From Cyanobacteria bacterium OH_CBB_238 (GTDB lineage Bacteria; Cyanobacteriota; Vampirovibrionia; Gastranaerophilales; Gastranaerophilaceae), in assembly GCA_023409995.1 (NCBI GenBank), contig JAEYQN010000155.1, positions 1 to 14,807 of the forward strand: a stretch of 14,807 bases of DNA, given 5' to 3'. Under the pieces are notes generated by a model that ran no database searches, was not told the DNA's origin, and worked only from the letters and a program-made list of their open reading frames with translations. How positions within the stretch are numbered: position 1 is the stretch's first letter; the number at the start of each line of letters is the position of its first letter. Below are positions 1 to 6,589 of this stretch, piece after piece. The position numbers and the translations under genes are program-made.

Positions 1-580
1 TTACCGCCCCTTGGCGCAAAATTTTTATGTCATCATGTATAGCTAATGCTACGGTTGATTCAAGCCCATGAGCTAATTCTCCATAATCTTTAATTACCAT
101 ATCAACAGAGTTGCCAATAAATTGAAGTGCTTCCTCATACGTTTTTGCTGCTGGCTGAGTTGAAAGGTTAGCGCTAGTGGTTGCTAATACATTACCGTCA
201 ATAATTTCACATAACTTGCTGAAGGTTTTGTTGTTTGGTACCCTTATTCCTACAGTGTCCTTGCTTGCAGTTATAGATAGCGGGGTTAATTCAGATTTGT
301 TGAAAATAAGTGTTAATGCTCCAGGAAAATGCTTTTCAAGTAGTATCTTTGCTTTATTCCCTATTGTTTTTACGTATGGTTCTAAATTTTCTACTTTGTT
401 TGACATTAAAATGAGTGGTTTTGTCGTATCCCTGTTTTTAAGTTGATATATTTTCTCAACAGCTTCTTTATTATTTGGAAGACAACCAACGCCCCAAACG
501 GTATCCGTTACAAATGCTATAACTCCACCATTTTTTAGTTTTTCGTTTAGTTTTTTTATAAAATTAGTGTCGTTTAACAT
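1..580 (-). CDS. tsaC: TsaC/YrdC/Sua5-family L-threonylcarbamoyladenylate synthase (3' end cut by window)
   Basis: This enzyme family makes threonylcarbamoyl-AMP from threonine, bicarbonate and ATP, the first step of t6A modification at position 37 of ANN-decoding tRNAs in the cytosol. The visible 193 codons start MLNDTNFIKK. They carry the family's early FVTDTVWGVG segment (about residues 23-32), a KNRDTTKPL motif (48-56) matching the nucleotide-binding KxRxxxKPL, a central FPGALTLIF, a TVGIRVPN segment, TTSANLS (matching the usual SAN[IL]S) and a final ESTV...ILRQGA. That is nearly a full YrdC domain. Because the end is missing, I cannot tell whether a C-terminal Sua5 domain follows. The ATG lies inside the 3' end of murJ (17-base overlap) with no strong Shine-Dalgarno, which suggests translational coupling. 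The family is clear. The choice of symbol (tsaC, sua5 or ywlC) is nominal. Confidence 0.9.
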   Translation of the reverse strand, partial: MLNDTNFIKKLNEKLKNGGVIAFVTDTVWGVGCLPNNKEAVEKIYQLKNRDTTKPLILMSNKVENLEPYVKTIGNKAKILLEKHFPGALTLIFNKSELTPLSITASKDTVGIRVPNNKTFSKLCEIIDGNVLATTSANLSTQPAAKTYEEALQFIGNSVDMVIKDYGELAHGLESTVALAIHDDIKILRQGAV

Positions 581-2132
581 ATCCATATATCCGATCAAAC
601 AATTCTTTTACATAACAAACTTTTAGAATGGAGGCAAAAATCATATATATAACAAAACAAATTAAAACCATAACCCCAGTTTTACTTGCATGAAGCAGCC
701 AATTAGCTTGGTCGATTATCCATAACTTGTATATAGCGAATGATATGCAATAAGTGATTATTGATGCAAAAAGCATTTTTAGTAGATTATAAAAATAAAA
801 TTTATAATTCATATCCATTTTTCTCAGCAACATAATTCCTAATAATGTTGCATTAAATAATGTAACTAATGATGTTGAGAGAGTTATACCACCTATGCCT
901 AAGTGTTTTACAAATAGCATATTTAAAAGGAACTTCAATGCAATGGACGACATTGCTACAATAAATGGTGTTTTAGAGTCATTAAAAGAGTAAAAAATTC
1001 TGGTTACGGAGTCTCTAAAGACATAAGGAATAATGGCAATAGATAAATATATTAAGGCTTGAGAAACCATCATAGTTGCTTGATTATCAAAAGCTCCTCT
1101 TTGGAATATAAGTTGAACAGCATCCGTTGCTAGTAGTATTATCCCAACTAGAATAGGGAATGAAACAAGGTTTAATAAACCCACTCCTTTGTTAAAATAG
1201 TATCTTATTCCTTCATAGTTTTCTTCACCTGCAAGTTTAGAAAAAATTGGGAAGAGAGGGACTAAAAATGCTGTAACGAGTATTCCTACCGGGAATTGAA
1301 ATATCCTATTTGCGTATCCTATTGCAGACCAAGCCCCTGCACTAAGTTGAGATGCAAAAAACATATCTACGTATACATAGATTTGTCCAACGGTTGAACT
1401 TAATATTGCAGGAAATAGCAATTCCATTATGTGCTTGAACTCTTGGTTCTCTCTCAATTGTAAGTTGGGTTTTAATCTAAAACCCAGTTTTCTTATCTTG
1501 GGGAACTGAACAATAAACTGACAAAGAGCTCCAATGGTGGTAGCAGTGGCTAGCACTAGACCTAAATTATCGTTTTTTGCCATTGCTATTGCAACAATTA
1601 TAACGACACTCATAACTATTGGAGAAAGGTTTGGTAACAAGAATTCTTTAAAAGTTACAAGCAACCCATAATATATTCCCATTATCCCACCTAAAACAAC
1701 AATCGGTGACATAATTTTTAAATGTATGCTAGATAGGTGGATAAGTTGAGTATTTCCATTCGAGATTATGAACCCCATTATTTGCTCTGAAAAAACAAAC
1801 GTTAAAATAGCGAGCAGTGTAAAAGTTATTAATGAAACACTCATAAATGTGCTATATATTTTATTTACCTTTTCATTAGCTCCTTCCTCATTTTCACCTA
1901 TTAACTTGGCAAAAACAGCAACAGTAGCGCTATGAAAAGGTCCTCCTACCCCGCCTAATAATATTAGTGCTAGGGCTGGTATTTGGTATGCATAAAAATA
2001 TGCATCTGAAGTTGTGCCTGCACCATAATAGTTTGCTGTTACTACATCTCTTAAAAAACCTATCATTTTAGATATTATTGTTATAAATGCTATTATCCAA
2101 GCAGCTTTTAATAAACTTTGTTGTTTATTCAT
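564..2132 (-). CDS. murJ: Lipid II flippase MurJ (MviN family), cyanobacterial-type
   Basis: MurJ is a polytopic inner-membrane protein of the MOP superfamily that flips the peptidoglycan precursor lipid II to the outer face. At 522 residues it has normal length, with hydrophobic segments throughout as expected for 14 helices. The N-terminal signature is clear: SKMIGFLRD (21-29, Arg28), FGAG-like YYGAGTTSDAY (35-45, Asp43) and, mid-protein, YANRIFQFPVGIL. The usual TM2 sequence of proteobacterial MurJ (LLRRxFAEGAF) is replaced by ALALILLGGVGGPFHSA (about 53-69), so the TM2 arginine is absent. I recall this LLGGxxGPFHSA form from cyanobacterial MurJ. The start codon overlaps the end of the SpoIID gene by 8 bases, and the stop overlaps the start of the tsaC-like gene by 17. 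The three genes are therefore very likely co-transcribed and translationally coupled. Confidence 0.93.
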   Translation of the reverse strand: MNKQQSLLKAAWIIAFITIISKMIGFLRDVVTANYYGAGTTSDAYFYAYQIPALALILLGGVGGPFHSATVAVFAKLIGENEEGANEKVNKIYSTFMSVSLITFTLLAILTFVFSEQIMGFIISNGNTQLIHLSSIHLKIMSPIVVLGGIMGIYYGLLVTFKEFLLPNLSPIVMSVVIIVAIAMAKNDNLGLVLATATTIGALCQFIVQFPKIRKLGFRLKPNLQLRENQEFKHIMELLFPAILSSTVGQIYVYVDMFFASQLSAGAWSAIGYANRIFQFPVGILVTAFLVPLFPIFSKLAGEENYEGIRYYFNKGVGLLNLVSFPILVGIILLATDAVQLIFQRGAFDNQATMMVSQALIYLSIAIIPYVFRDSVTRIFYSFNDSKTPFIVAMSSIALKFLLNMLFVKHLGIGGITLSTSLVTLFNATLLGIMLLRKMDMNYKFYFYNLLKMLFASIITYCISFAIYKLWIIDQANWLLHASKTGVMVLICFVIYMIFASILKVCYVKELFDRIYGYVKRH

Positions 2133-3780
2133 TTCTTAATTCTTTTACCTCTACATGTACTCTTGCGCTTTTGTTCTTATCATTAGTTGCTTGAATATAA
2201 TATACTATTTTGTTTTCACCTATATTTATATAGTCTTTTATATCAACCTTTATTTTTTTATCAGTAGTCGAACTAGTATCTATGATTAATTCTTTTCCGT
2301 TAATTACTGATTTTATAGTTGGAACTGATTTGATGTTATCTATGCAAATCCAAGCTTTTTTATATGGGGCATAGAATTCTTGCTCTCCAGTATTTGTTGT
2401 GGCTGTTGATGACAAAAGCTCAGGCATTGTTCCAATGGTAACACCAGAATAATAGTGTTGAAGAATTTGATCAAATTTATATCCATTTGAAGCCATTCCT
2501 CCTGCCCCATATTGGCTCATTCCAACCCCATGCCCAAATCCTGCGCCATTTGCTGTGAATATTGTTATATTGTCTTCAATGTTTTTTTCAATTATAAAAT
2601 TTGCACTGGGTAATGCTTTTTGATCCTTTTTGAAGGATCTTCTGATAACAAGTTCTTTAAATATGTAGTATGTATTTTTATCTGTTGTTACTGCTAAGAT
2701 AATATTTTTTCCTGATTTTCCTCTTCTAACTGTAGATATATTTTGTATTATTCCAAAGTCGTCTTTTTTTGTTAATACAGGTTTTACAAATCCCGTATTT
2801 GACTGTTCGATAAGTGTTTCACTTAAAATATTACTTAATTCGGCTTGAGTCCACTGCCTTTTCCATCTGAAGTATGGAGAGGCATTATCAAATGTTTCAG
2901 GATTTGACAAAAAATATTCCTTTGCAGCAGCATCAGAGCTTAAATCTTGAATGTTTTTGTTGTCTGCTTTTGCAATCAAGTATGAAATTGGGTTGGCAGG
3001 GAAAGCTTTTGTTGTAGGGTCCGAAAACGCGAGTTCGTAGTTTTCTGTATATCCCCCGGCTGTAGAACTATATAAAGCTAAAATTGGCTCGTTGTCTTTT
3101 GATAAGGCAATCAAACCGTTTGTTTCTTTTATTGCTTGATTTGATAATTCTTTTTCAGTATTTACTCCAAAATAAACTTGAGAGGCAACCGAGTCGGCCA
3201 CATCAAATTCTCGATAAAATTTCTCTCTAGGTCTTAAAGCGTAGTTTCTAGCAGCTATTGTCTGAGCCTTTAGTGCTTCTAGTCCAAACCTGATAGGCAT
3301 TTCGTTTGGCACTACTCCTTTTAAATAACTCTCTAGATCGAGGACATTAACAATGCAAAATTGATTTGGCTTACCATTGTAGTTTACAATATCAAATATA
3401 CCCCTATATAGTGCTGGTCTTCCTGATCTTTTTAGGTCTTTTACACCAATAAAACCAGACTTATCGGTCCTTATAATAAGTGGTCCTGGGATATTTGCTG
3501 CCAATGTAATGTTTGCTTTTGAAACAGTATATTGACTTTCTTTAATTGCGATTTTGACCGATTCACCAGGTTGAATGTTTTTTATTAGCTTTCCCGTTGA
3601 AACGCTTAGAATTTCCATTGGAGCAGTGGCAGTAAAGTCTGCATTTTCGTATGTAAATTTTGAAAAGTTATTATTACTAATTCCTACCCTAATTATTTCA
3701 TTATTGTCATGGGCTGAACAAACTTGCTGTAATCCCAAAATAAGCGCTATAATTGTTAATAATGCTAATTTTTTAAACAT
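2125..3780 (-). CDS. Secreted SpoIID/LytB-domain protein (peptidoglycan-acting)
   Basis: SpoIID-domain proteins are lytic transglycosylases that cut glycan strands lacking stem peptides, or enhancers of amidases. This 551-residue form has a signal peptide (FKKLALLTIIALILGLQ, cleavage probably after CSA at 23). A long SpoIID domain follows, with YLKGVVPNEMP (152-162; Glu160 aligns with the catalytic Glu), ALKAQTIAARNYAL (169-182), SxxSQVYFG (197-205), STAGGYTEN (239-247) and GAGFGHGVGMSQYGA (412-426). The last ~80 residues look like an extra beta-rich domain. An upstream in-frame ATG at 3831 would place 17 residues before the hydrophobic core. I prefer 3780, which begins directly with the signal peptide and has a purine-rich AGAGAGA stretch upstream. 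The domain is common outside spore formers. It is followed by murJ with an 8-base overlap, consistent with wall assembly or remodelling. Confidence 0.88.
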   Translation of the reverse strand: MFKKLALLTIIALILGLQQVCSAHDNNEIIRVGISNNNFSKFTYENADFTATAPMEILSVSTGKLIKNIQPGESVKIAIKESQYTVSKANITLAANIPGPLIIRTDKSGFIGVKDLKRSGRPALYRGIFDIVNYNGKPNQFCIVNVLDLESYLKGVVPNEMPIRFGLEALKAQTIAARNYALRPREKFYREFDVADSVASQVYFGVNTEKELSNQAIKETNGLIALSKDNEPILALYSSTAGGYTENYELAFSDPTTKAFPANPISYLIAKADNKNIQDLSSDAAAKEYFLSNPETFDNASPYFRWKRQWTQAELSNILSETLIEQSNTGFVKPVLTKKDDFGIIQNISTVRRGKSGKNIILAVTTDKNTYYIFKELVIRRSFKKDQKALPSANFIIEKNIEDNITIFTANGAGFGHGVGMSQYGAGGMASNGYKFDQILQHYYSGVTIGTMPELLSSTATTNTGEQEFYAPYKKAWICIDNIKSVPTIKSVINGKELIIDTSSTTDKKIKVDIKDYINIGENKIVYYIQATNDKNKSARVHVEVKELRNE

Positions 3781-3784
3781 AAAT

Positions 3785-3843
3785 AAATCTCTCTTCTGTA
3801 TTTTAGTATAAAAAAATTTCATACAATACAACTAGAGAGATTT
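3785..3843 (-). promoter_or_regulatory. Long imperfect palindrome covering the RBS region of the SpoIID gene
   Basis: The outer arms are a perfect 10-bp inverted repeat (3785-3794 AAATCTCTCT and 3834-3843 AGAGAGATTT). Inside them lie nested arms GTATT/AATAC (3798-3802 with 3825-3829) and GTAT/ATAC (3806-3809 with 3821-3824), around an 11-base loop. That gives 19 potential pairs. In a minus-strand transcript the downstream outer arm is the purine-rich region just before the SpoIID start codon, so folding would hide it. There is no U-tract after the stem, so it is not a normal terminator. Confidence 0.55.
3805..3833 (-). promoter_or_regulatory. Possible internal promoter for SpoIID-murJ-tsaC
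   Basis: Reading the minus strand, a TATACT -10-like hexamer (3805-3810) lies 15-17 bases after weak -35-like sequence (TTGTAT at 3826-3831, or GTTGTA/AGTTGT one or two bases upstream). Transcription would begin a little past 3800, before the 3780 start codon. The -35 match is poor and the region is AT-rich, so this is only a candidate. Confidence 0.3.
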
Positions 3844-3869
3844 GTGTAAAGTTTAACTAATATATGTTA

Positions 3870-4133
3870 CTATTCAGAAACTTTTTGTTTGTTAATTAAA
3901 TCTTGTAATTTATCCATTAGTTCATCGCCTTTTTCTTGAAGGTCTGAAACAATGTCTTCAGCTTTGTTTTGAATTTCATCAACAGTAACTTGAGCTTTTT
4001 CACACAAGTCTTTTGACTTTTCATTTAGCATTTTTCGCGTTTCATCACCTGCTTGTGGAGCCAATAATACACCAATAACTCCGCCAACTACTCCACCTAT
4101 TACAAAACCTGCTAAAAATTTTCCTACAGACAT
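3870..4133 (-). CDS. YtxH-like small envelope protein (second copy)
   Basis: This 87-residue protein has one glycine-rich N-terminal hydrophobic segment (about 5-25) ending in the family hallmark LLAPQAGDETR (about 23-33). A charged, helical, probably coiled-coil tail follows. This is the YtxH/gas-vesicle-GvpP-like (DUF YtxH) layout, named for a Bacillus general-stress gene. Members are thought to be membrane-anchored and have no known enzymatic activity. It has a strong AAGGAGA ribosome-binding site 6 bases before the ATG. It is paralogous to the protein encoded at 4533-4844 and is separated from it by a DUF948-like gene. The tail carries a cysteine near residue 44. About 90 bases containing a palindrome separate it from the SpoIID start, so read-through into the cell-wall genes is possible. 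Confidence 0.8.
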   Translation of the reverse strand: MSVGKFLAGFVIGGVVGGVIGVLLAPQAGDETRKMLNEKSKDLCEKAQVTVDEIQNKAEDIVSDLQEKGDELMDKLQDLINKQKVSE

Positions 4134-4163
4134 ATTTATCTCCTTATATGTTTTTCTCTTTTT

Positions 4164-4523
4164 TTATTTTTTTCTCAATATCTTCAATCCAGCAAATAAT
4201 CCTTTTAAAAATCCGCCAGAGATATTTTTTAATCCGCAAAAAGCTAAACCGCTTGCCCCAACTAGCCCAGAGAAAACTTTTTTGATAACATCTACTTGTT
4301 TGTCTGCACTTTTGGCAATTGAGTTTAAATTATTCAATGTTTCTTTTAATTCTTTCAAGGTTGGTTCGATTTCTTGTTTTACAACAGTTGTTGTCTCATC
4401 GATATTTACTGTAAGTCTTGATAAATCAATTAGTAATCTTATTATAAAAACCGATATTAACACTCCCAGTATAATTGTGGTAAAAATCAAAAACATTAAA
4501 CTTACTTCTAGTGTTGGTGTCAT
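4164..4523 (-). CDS. DUF948 (YtxG)-like membrane protein
   Basis: The 119-residue product has one strong N-terminal transmembrane helix (about residues 7-34, VSLMFLIFTTIILGVLISVF). A heptad-like amphipathic region with repeated spaced Leu/Ile (LTVNIDETTTVVKQEIEPTLKELKETLNNL and on) follows, then a Gly/Leu/Lys-rich end finishing in RKK. This layout, and a position directly beside YtxH genes, matches the DUF948/YtxG family. In Bacillus ytxG and ytxH are neighbouring stress genes. The function is not established. It has a good AGGAG ribosome-binding site ahead of the ATG and lies 9 bases after the first YtxH gene and 30 before the second. I call the family mainly from topology and context. Confidence 0.7.
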   Translation of the reverse strand: MTPTLEVSLMFLIFTTIILGVLISVFIIRLLIDLSRLTVNIDETTTVVKQEIEPTLKELKETLNNLNSIAKSADKQVDVIKKVFSGLVGASGLAFCGLKNISGGFLKGLFAGLKILRKK

Positions 4524-4532
4524 TAATAACTC

Positions 4533-4844
4533 CTAATTTAATTCGTAATCTGTTTGTTCTTTTTCTTTTGCTTTTGCTAGTTGTTTAGCTTTTAGTTCTT
4601 CACTAAGCTTGTTATACTTCTTTTCTAAATTATATTTCATCATATCAATTGAAGTTAATGCTTGTCTTTTTGCTTCTTGAATTTCTGGTGCATGTTTTTG
4701 AGCAATGTCAACAATAACCTCTTCGATGTCTTGTCTTGTTTTTTCGCCTGATTTTGGAGCAAATAAAACACCTGCCACGATTCCTCCAACGATTCCCGCT
4801 AGCAATCCTACTCCAAATACAACTGAATTATCTTCTTTTGACAT
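4533..4844 (-). CDS. YtxH-like small envelope protein (first copy)
   Basis: This 103-residue protein starts MSKEDNSVVFG, then has a glycine-rich hydrophobic segment (about 9-27) ending in FAPKSGEKTRQDIE, the YtxH signature. The tail is a long, highly charged helix rich in Lys, Glu and Ala. It is clearly paralogous to the protein at 3870-4133, which has LLAPQAGDETR at the same place. The ribosome-binding site is nearly ideal (GGAGGT, 5 bases before the ATG). It is the first gene of the minus-strand block and has its own likely promoter at 4876-4904. No catalytic motif is visible. A membrane-anchored structural or stress role is inferred from the family. Confidence 0.82.
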   Translation of the reverse strand: MSKEDNSVVFGVGLLAGIVGGIVAGVLFAPKSGEKTRQDIEEVIVDIAQKHAPEIQEAKRQALTSIDMMKYNLEKKYNKLSEELKAKQLAKAKEKEQTDYELN

Positions 4845-4875
4845 TCTTACCTCCGTACAATAACAATTTCTCCCG

Positions 4876-4904
4876 ATTTTAGCACATTATAAAGTATCTT
4901 GCAA
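4876..4904 (-). promoter_or_regulatory. Likely sigma-70-type promoter of the YtxH-DUF948-YtxH genes
   Basis: On the minus strand, TTGCAA (4899-4904) is followed after exactly 17 bases by TAAAAT (4876-4881). A TGC just upstream of the -10 gives it an extended -10 form. A perfect TATAAT (4886-4891) lies within the spacer and could serve a second, overlapping start with TTACAG as -35 at 16 bases. Transcription would begin near 4868, leaving a short leader before the ATG at 4844. Confidence 0.55.
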
Positions 4905-5045
4905 TCGCTGTAAGTATTGTTTCCTATCGTATCTGTCGACATTTTCTTATTATTTGTTTAACTACTATAATTGAATGATTTAAAAAGCCTTGAAAGTGGT
5001 ACATTAATAAAATAATTAATTACAATTTTTGTCGGGTATTGAATA

Positions 5046-6467
5046 GTGAAAAAAAATGACTTATTTGTTGGTCTGCTTTTGTCCTGCGGGCTAATTTGTT
5101 CTCCAGTAATGGCGAAGCAAGCGGAATTTGGTGACTTAGATATTACAAATTCTGCATTTTTAGCAGAAAGAGGTGGATTTGAATCAGTATTGCCACCCGC
5201 TAGTTATTCTGAAAAAATAGCATCTATAGGAAAATCAGAAACTATAGACAGTCCAAAGAGTTCAAACGAAAAGGACTCTTTAGATGGAGAGCTGGATGCT
5301 ATCGAAAAAAATACCAGCGCTTCATCAAAAAAAATAAATAGAGTATTCAGTACGGTTGATGCTGTGGTGAAAGAAGTTACTTTATCTCAAACAAGTAGCA
5401 ATTATAATCCGGTTGGACTTAAGCTTAAGTCTGGTGTTACTGCTGAGTCAGCAGTTAGTGAGGCTCAAGATACTGTGGTTTTGCCTCAATTGTTGAAAAG
5501 CGGAATTACCTTATTTTCCCCCAAAGGTATTGAATTTGATGAAGGTCCTTTGAAGACTGTAAAAATGGGGCTTGTTTATGGTGGGACAATGTCTTTGTAT
5601 AAAGAAGATTATATGAATTTATCTTCAAAATTTTCTAATGATTATTATGAGATGTACATCAATAGTAAGTTGCGTGATAATAAAACGCAAATTAGATTTC
5701 AAATTAATTATTTAAGAAATCTTAAAAATACAACAAACGGGTTTACAGAAAAAATCTCAGAGATCAGTGTTATACATGATTTTAATGAACACCAACAAGT
5801 TACGCTTGGACAAGGTAAACGAATACCAATTGGTGTGGATGGTCAATCATTGCCTCAATATTTGGACTTCGCGCTAAGATCACAGATTGGTAGAACATTC
5901 AGTGATTCAAGAAGTTATGGTGTAAGAAACATTGGTAACTACAAATACATGGATTATGATATAGGTCTATATGATAGTACTAGATACCTTCAACAAATGT
6001 TTAATGGAACGGAGTTTGCCGGTTGGGTCAACTTTAGGCCATTGGCTAATCTTGATTCAAAGAAATATGGAGCTCTTACTTTAGGTACTGGTTATGATTT
6101 TGGTAGTGCTGATGAAGACTTTTCTGTGATTGGTGCATACCTTGGCTACAAGTACAAAAAAGTTACAACTAAGTTTGAGTATGCCCATGCAAACGGATAT
6201 AATGGACTTGCAAACAGTTCAAGTAAAGCACAAGGTTTTTATTCTTCAATATTATATGACATTCATCCAAAGTTACAACTTGCTGCAAGGTACGATTACT
6301 TGGATCCTAATGTGAATCGCGTCAACAATGGAGTTGAAGAATATAGTATTGGTTTAAATTATTTTGTTACTAAAAAAATGAAAGTTATTCTTAACTATGT
6401 AAGACAGGAAAAAGAGATTGGACCTGATTCGAATATGTTTATTTTGTTAACAAGGTTCTTTATATAG
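5046..6467 (+). CDS. Outer-membrane beta-barrel (porin-like) protein
   Basis: This 473-residue protein has a signal peptide (KKNDLFVGLLLSCGLICSPVMA, cleavage probably after residue 23). About 140 residues of Ser/Lys/Glu-rich, low-hydrophobicity sequence follow. The C-terminal ~300 residues have the alternating aromatic/polar strands and tight turns of an outer-membrane barrel (for example YYEMYINSKLRDNKTQIRFQINYLRN, then GWVNFRPL, TKFEYAHANGY, LQLAARYDYLD). The chain ends LLTRFFI, an aromatic-rich C-terminal strand like the insertion signal read by BamA. The resemblance is to phosphate-selective-porin-like barrels, but the substrate is unknown. The start is GTG with only a weak ribosome-binding site. 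A TATAAT at 4966-4971 lies in the upstream region with a poor -35. It is monocistronic: the YtxH genes diverge upstream and a strong terminator follows. Confidence 0.8.
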   Translation: MKKNDLFVGLLLSCGLICSPVMAKQAEFGDLDITNSAFLAERGGFESVLPPASYSEKIASIGKSETIDSPKSSNEKDSLDGELDAIEKNTSASSKKINRVFSTVDAVVKEVTLSQTSSNYNPVGLKLKSGVTAESAVSEAQDTVVLPQLLKSGITLFSPKGIEFDEGPLKTVKMGLVYGGTMSLYKEDYMNLSSKFSNDYYEMYINSKLRDNKTQIRFQINYLRNLKNTTNGFTEKISEISVIHDFNEHQQVTLGQGKRIPIGVDGQSLPQYLDFALRSQIGRTFSDSRSYGVRNIGNYKYMDYDIGLYDSTRYLQQMFNGTEFAGWVNFRPLANLDSKKYGALTLGTGYDFGSADEDFSVIGAYLGYKYKKVTTKFEYAHANGYNGLANSSSKAQGFYSSILYDIHPKLQLAARYDYLDPNVNRVNNGVEEYSIGLNYFVTKKMKVILNYVRQEKEIGPDSNMFILLTRFFI

Positions 6468-6481
6468 GTTATTTCTTTACT

Positions 6482-6511
6482 AAAACAGGAGCAATATTTG
6501 CTCCTGTTTTT
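6482..6511 (+). terminator. Rho-independent terminator of the porin-like gene
   Basis: A perfect 13-bp stem (6482-6494 AAAACAGGAGCAA paired with 6498-6510 TTGCTCCTGTTTT) closes a TAT loop and runs into a T-tract (6507-6511). It begins 14 bases after the porin stop codon. The A-run on its left flank means it could also stop minus-strand transcription. Confidence 0.9.
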
Positions 6512-6589
6512 AATATATTACCCCTCATATGGATGGTTTTTGATAATTAACTTTGCATCTTTTTTTATTCTTATAGTAGAATATTTTCT

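Noticed and set aside
2464..2477. 14-bp palindrome AATTTGATCAAATT
   Set aside because: It is inside the SpoIID coding sequence, AT-rich, and not linked to any promoter. Chance is the simpler reading.
3781..3831. Upstream in-frame ATGs (3831 and 3822) as the SpoIID start
   Set aside because: They would put about 14-17 residues before a normal signal peptide, have no ribosome-binding site, and lie inside the palindrome. ATG 3780 begins directly with the signal peptide.
4996..5012. Sigma-54-like TGGTAC before the porin-like gene
   Set aside because: The required TTGC element at the right spacing is absent.
5416..5431. Perfect 16-bp palindrome GACTTAAGCTTAAGTC
   Set aside because: It lies inside the porin-like gene and arises from two successive Leu-Lys codon pairs (CTT AAG) that are themselves palindromic. 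No flanking structure supports a site.
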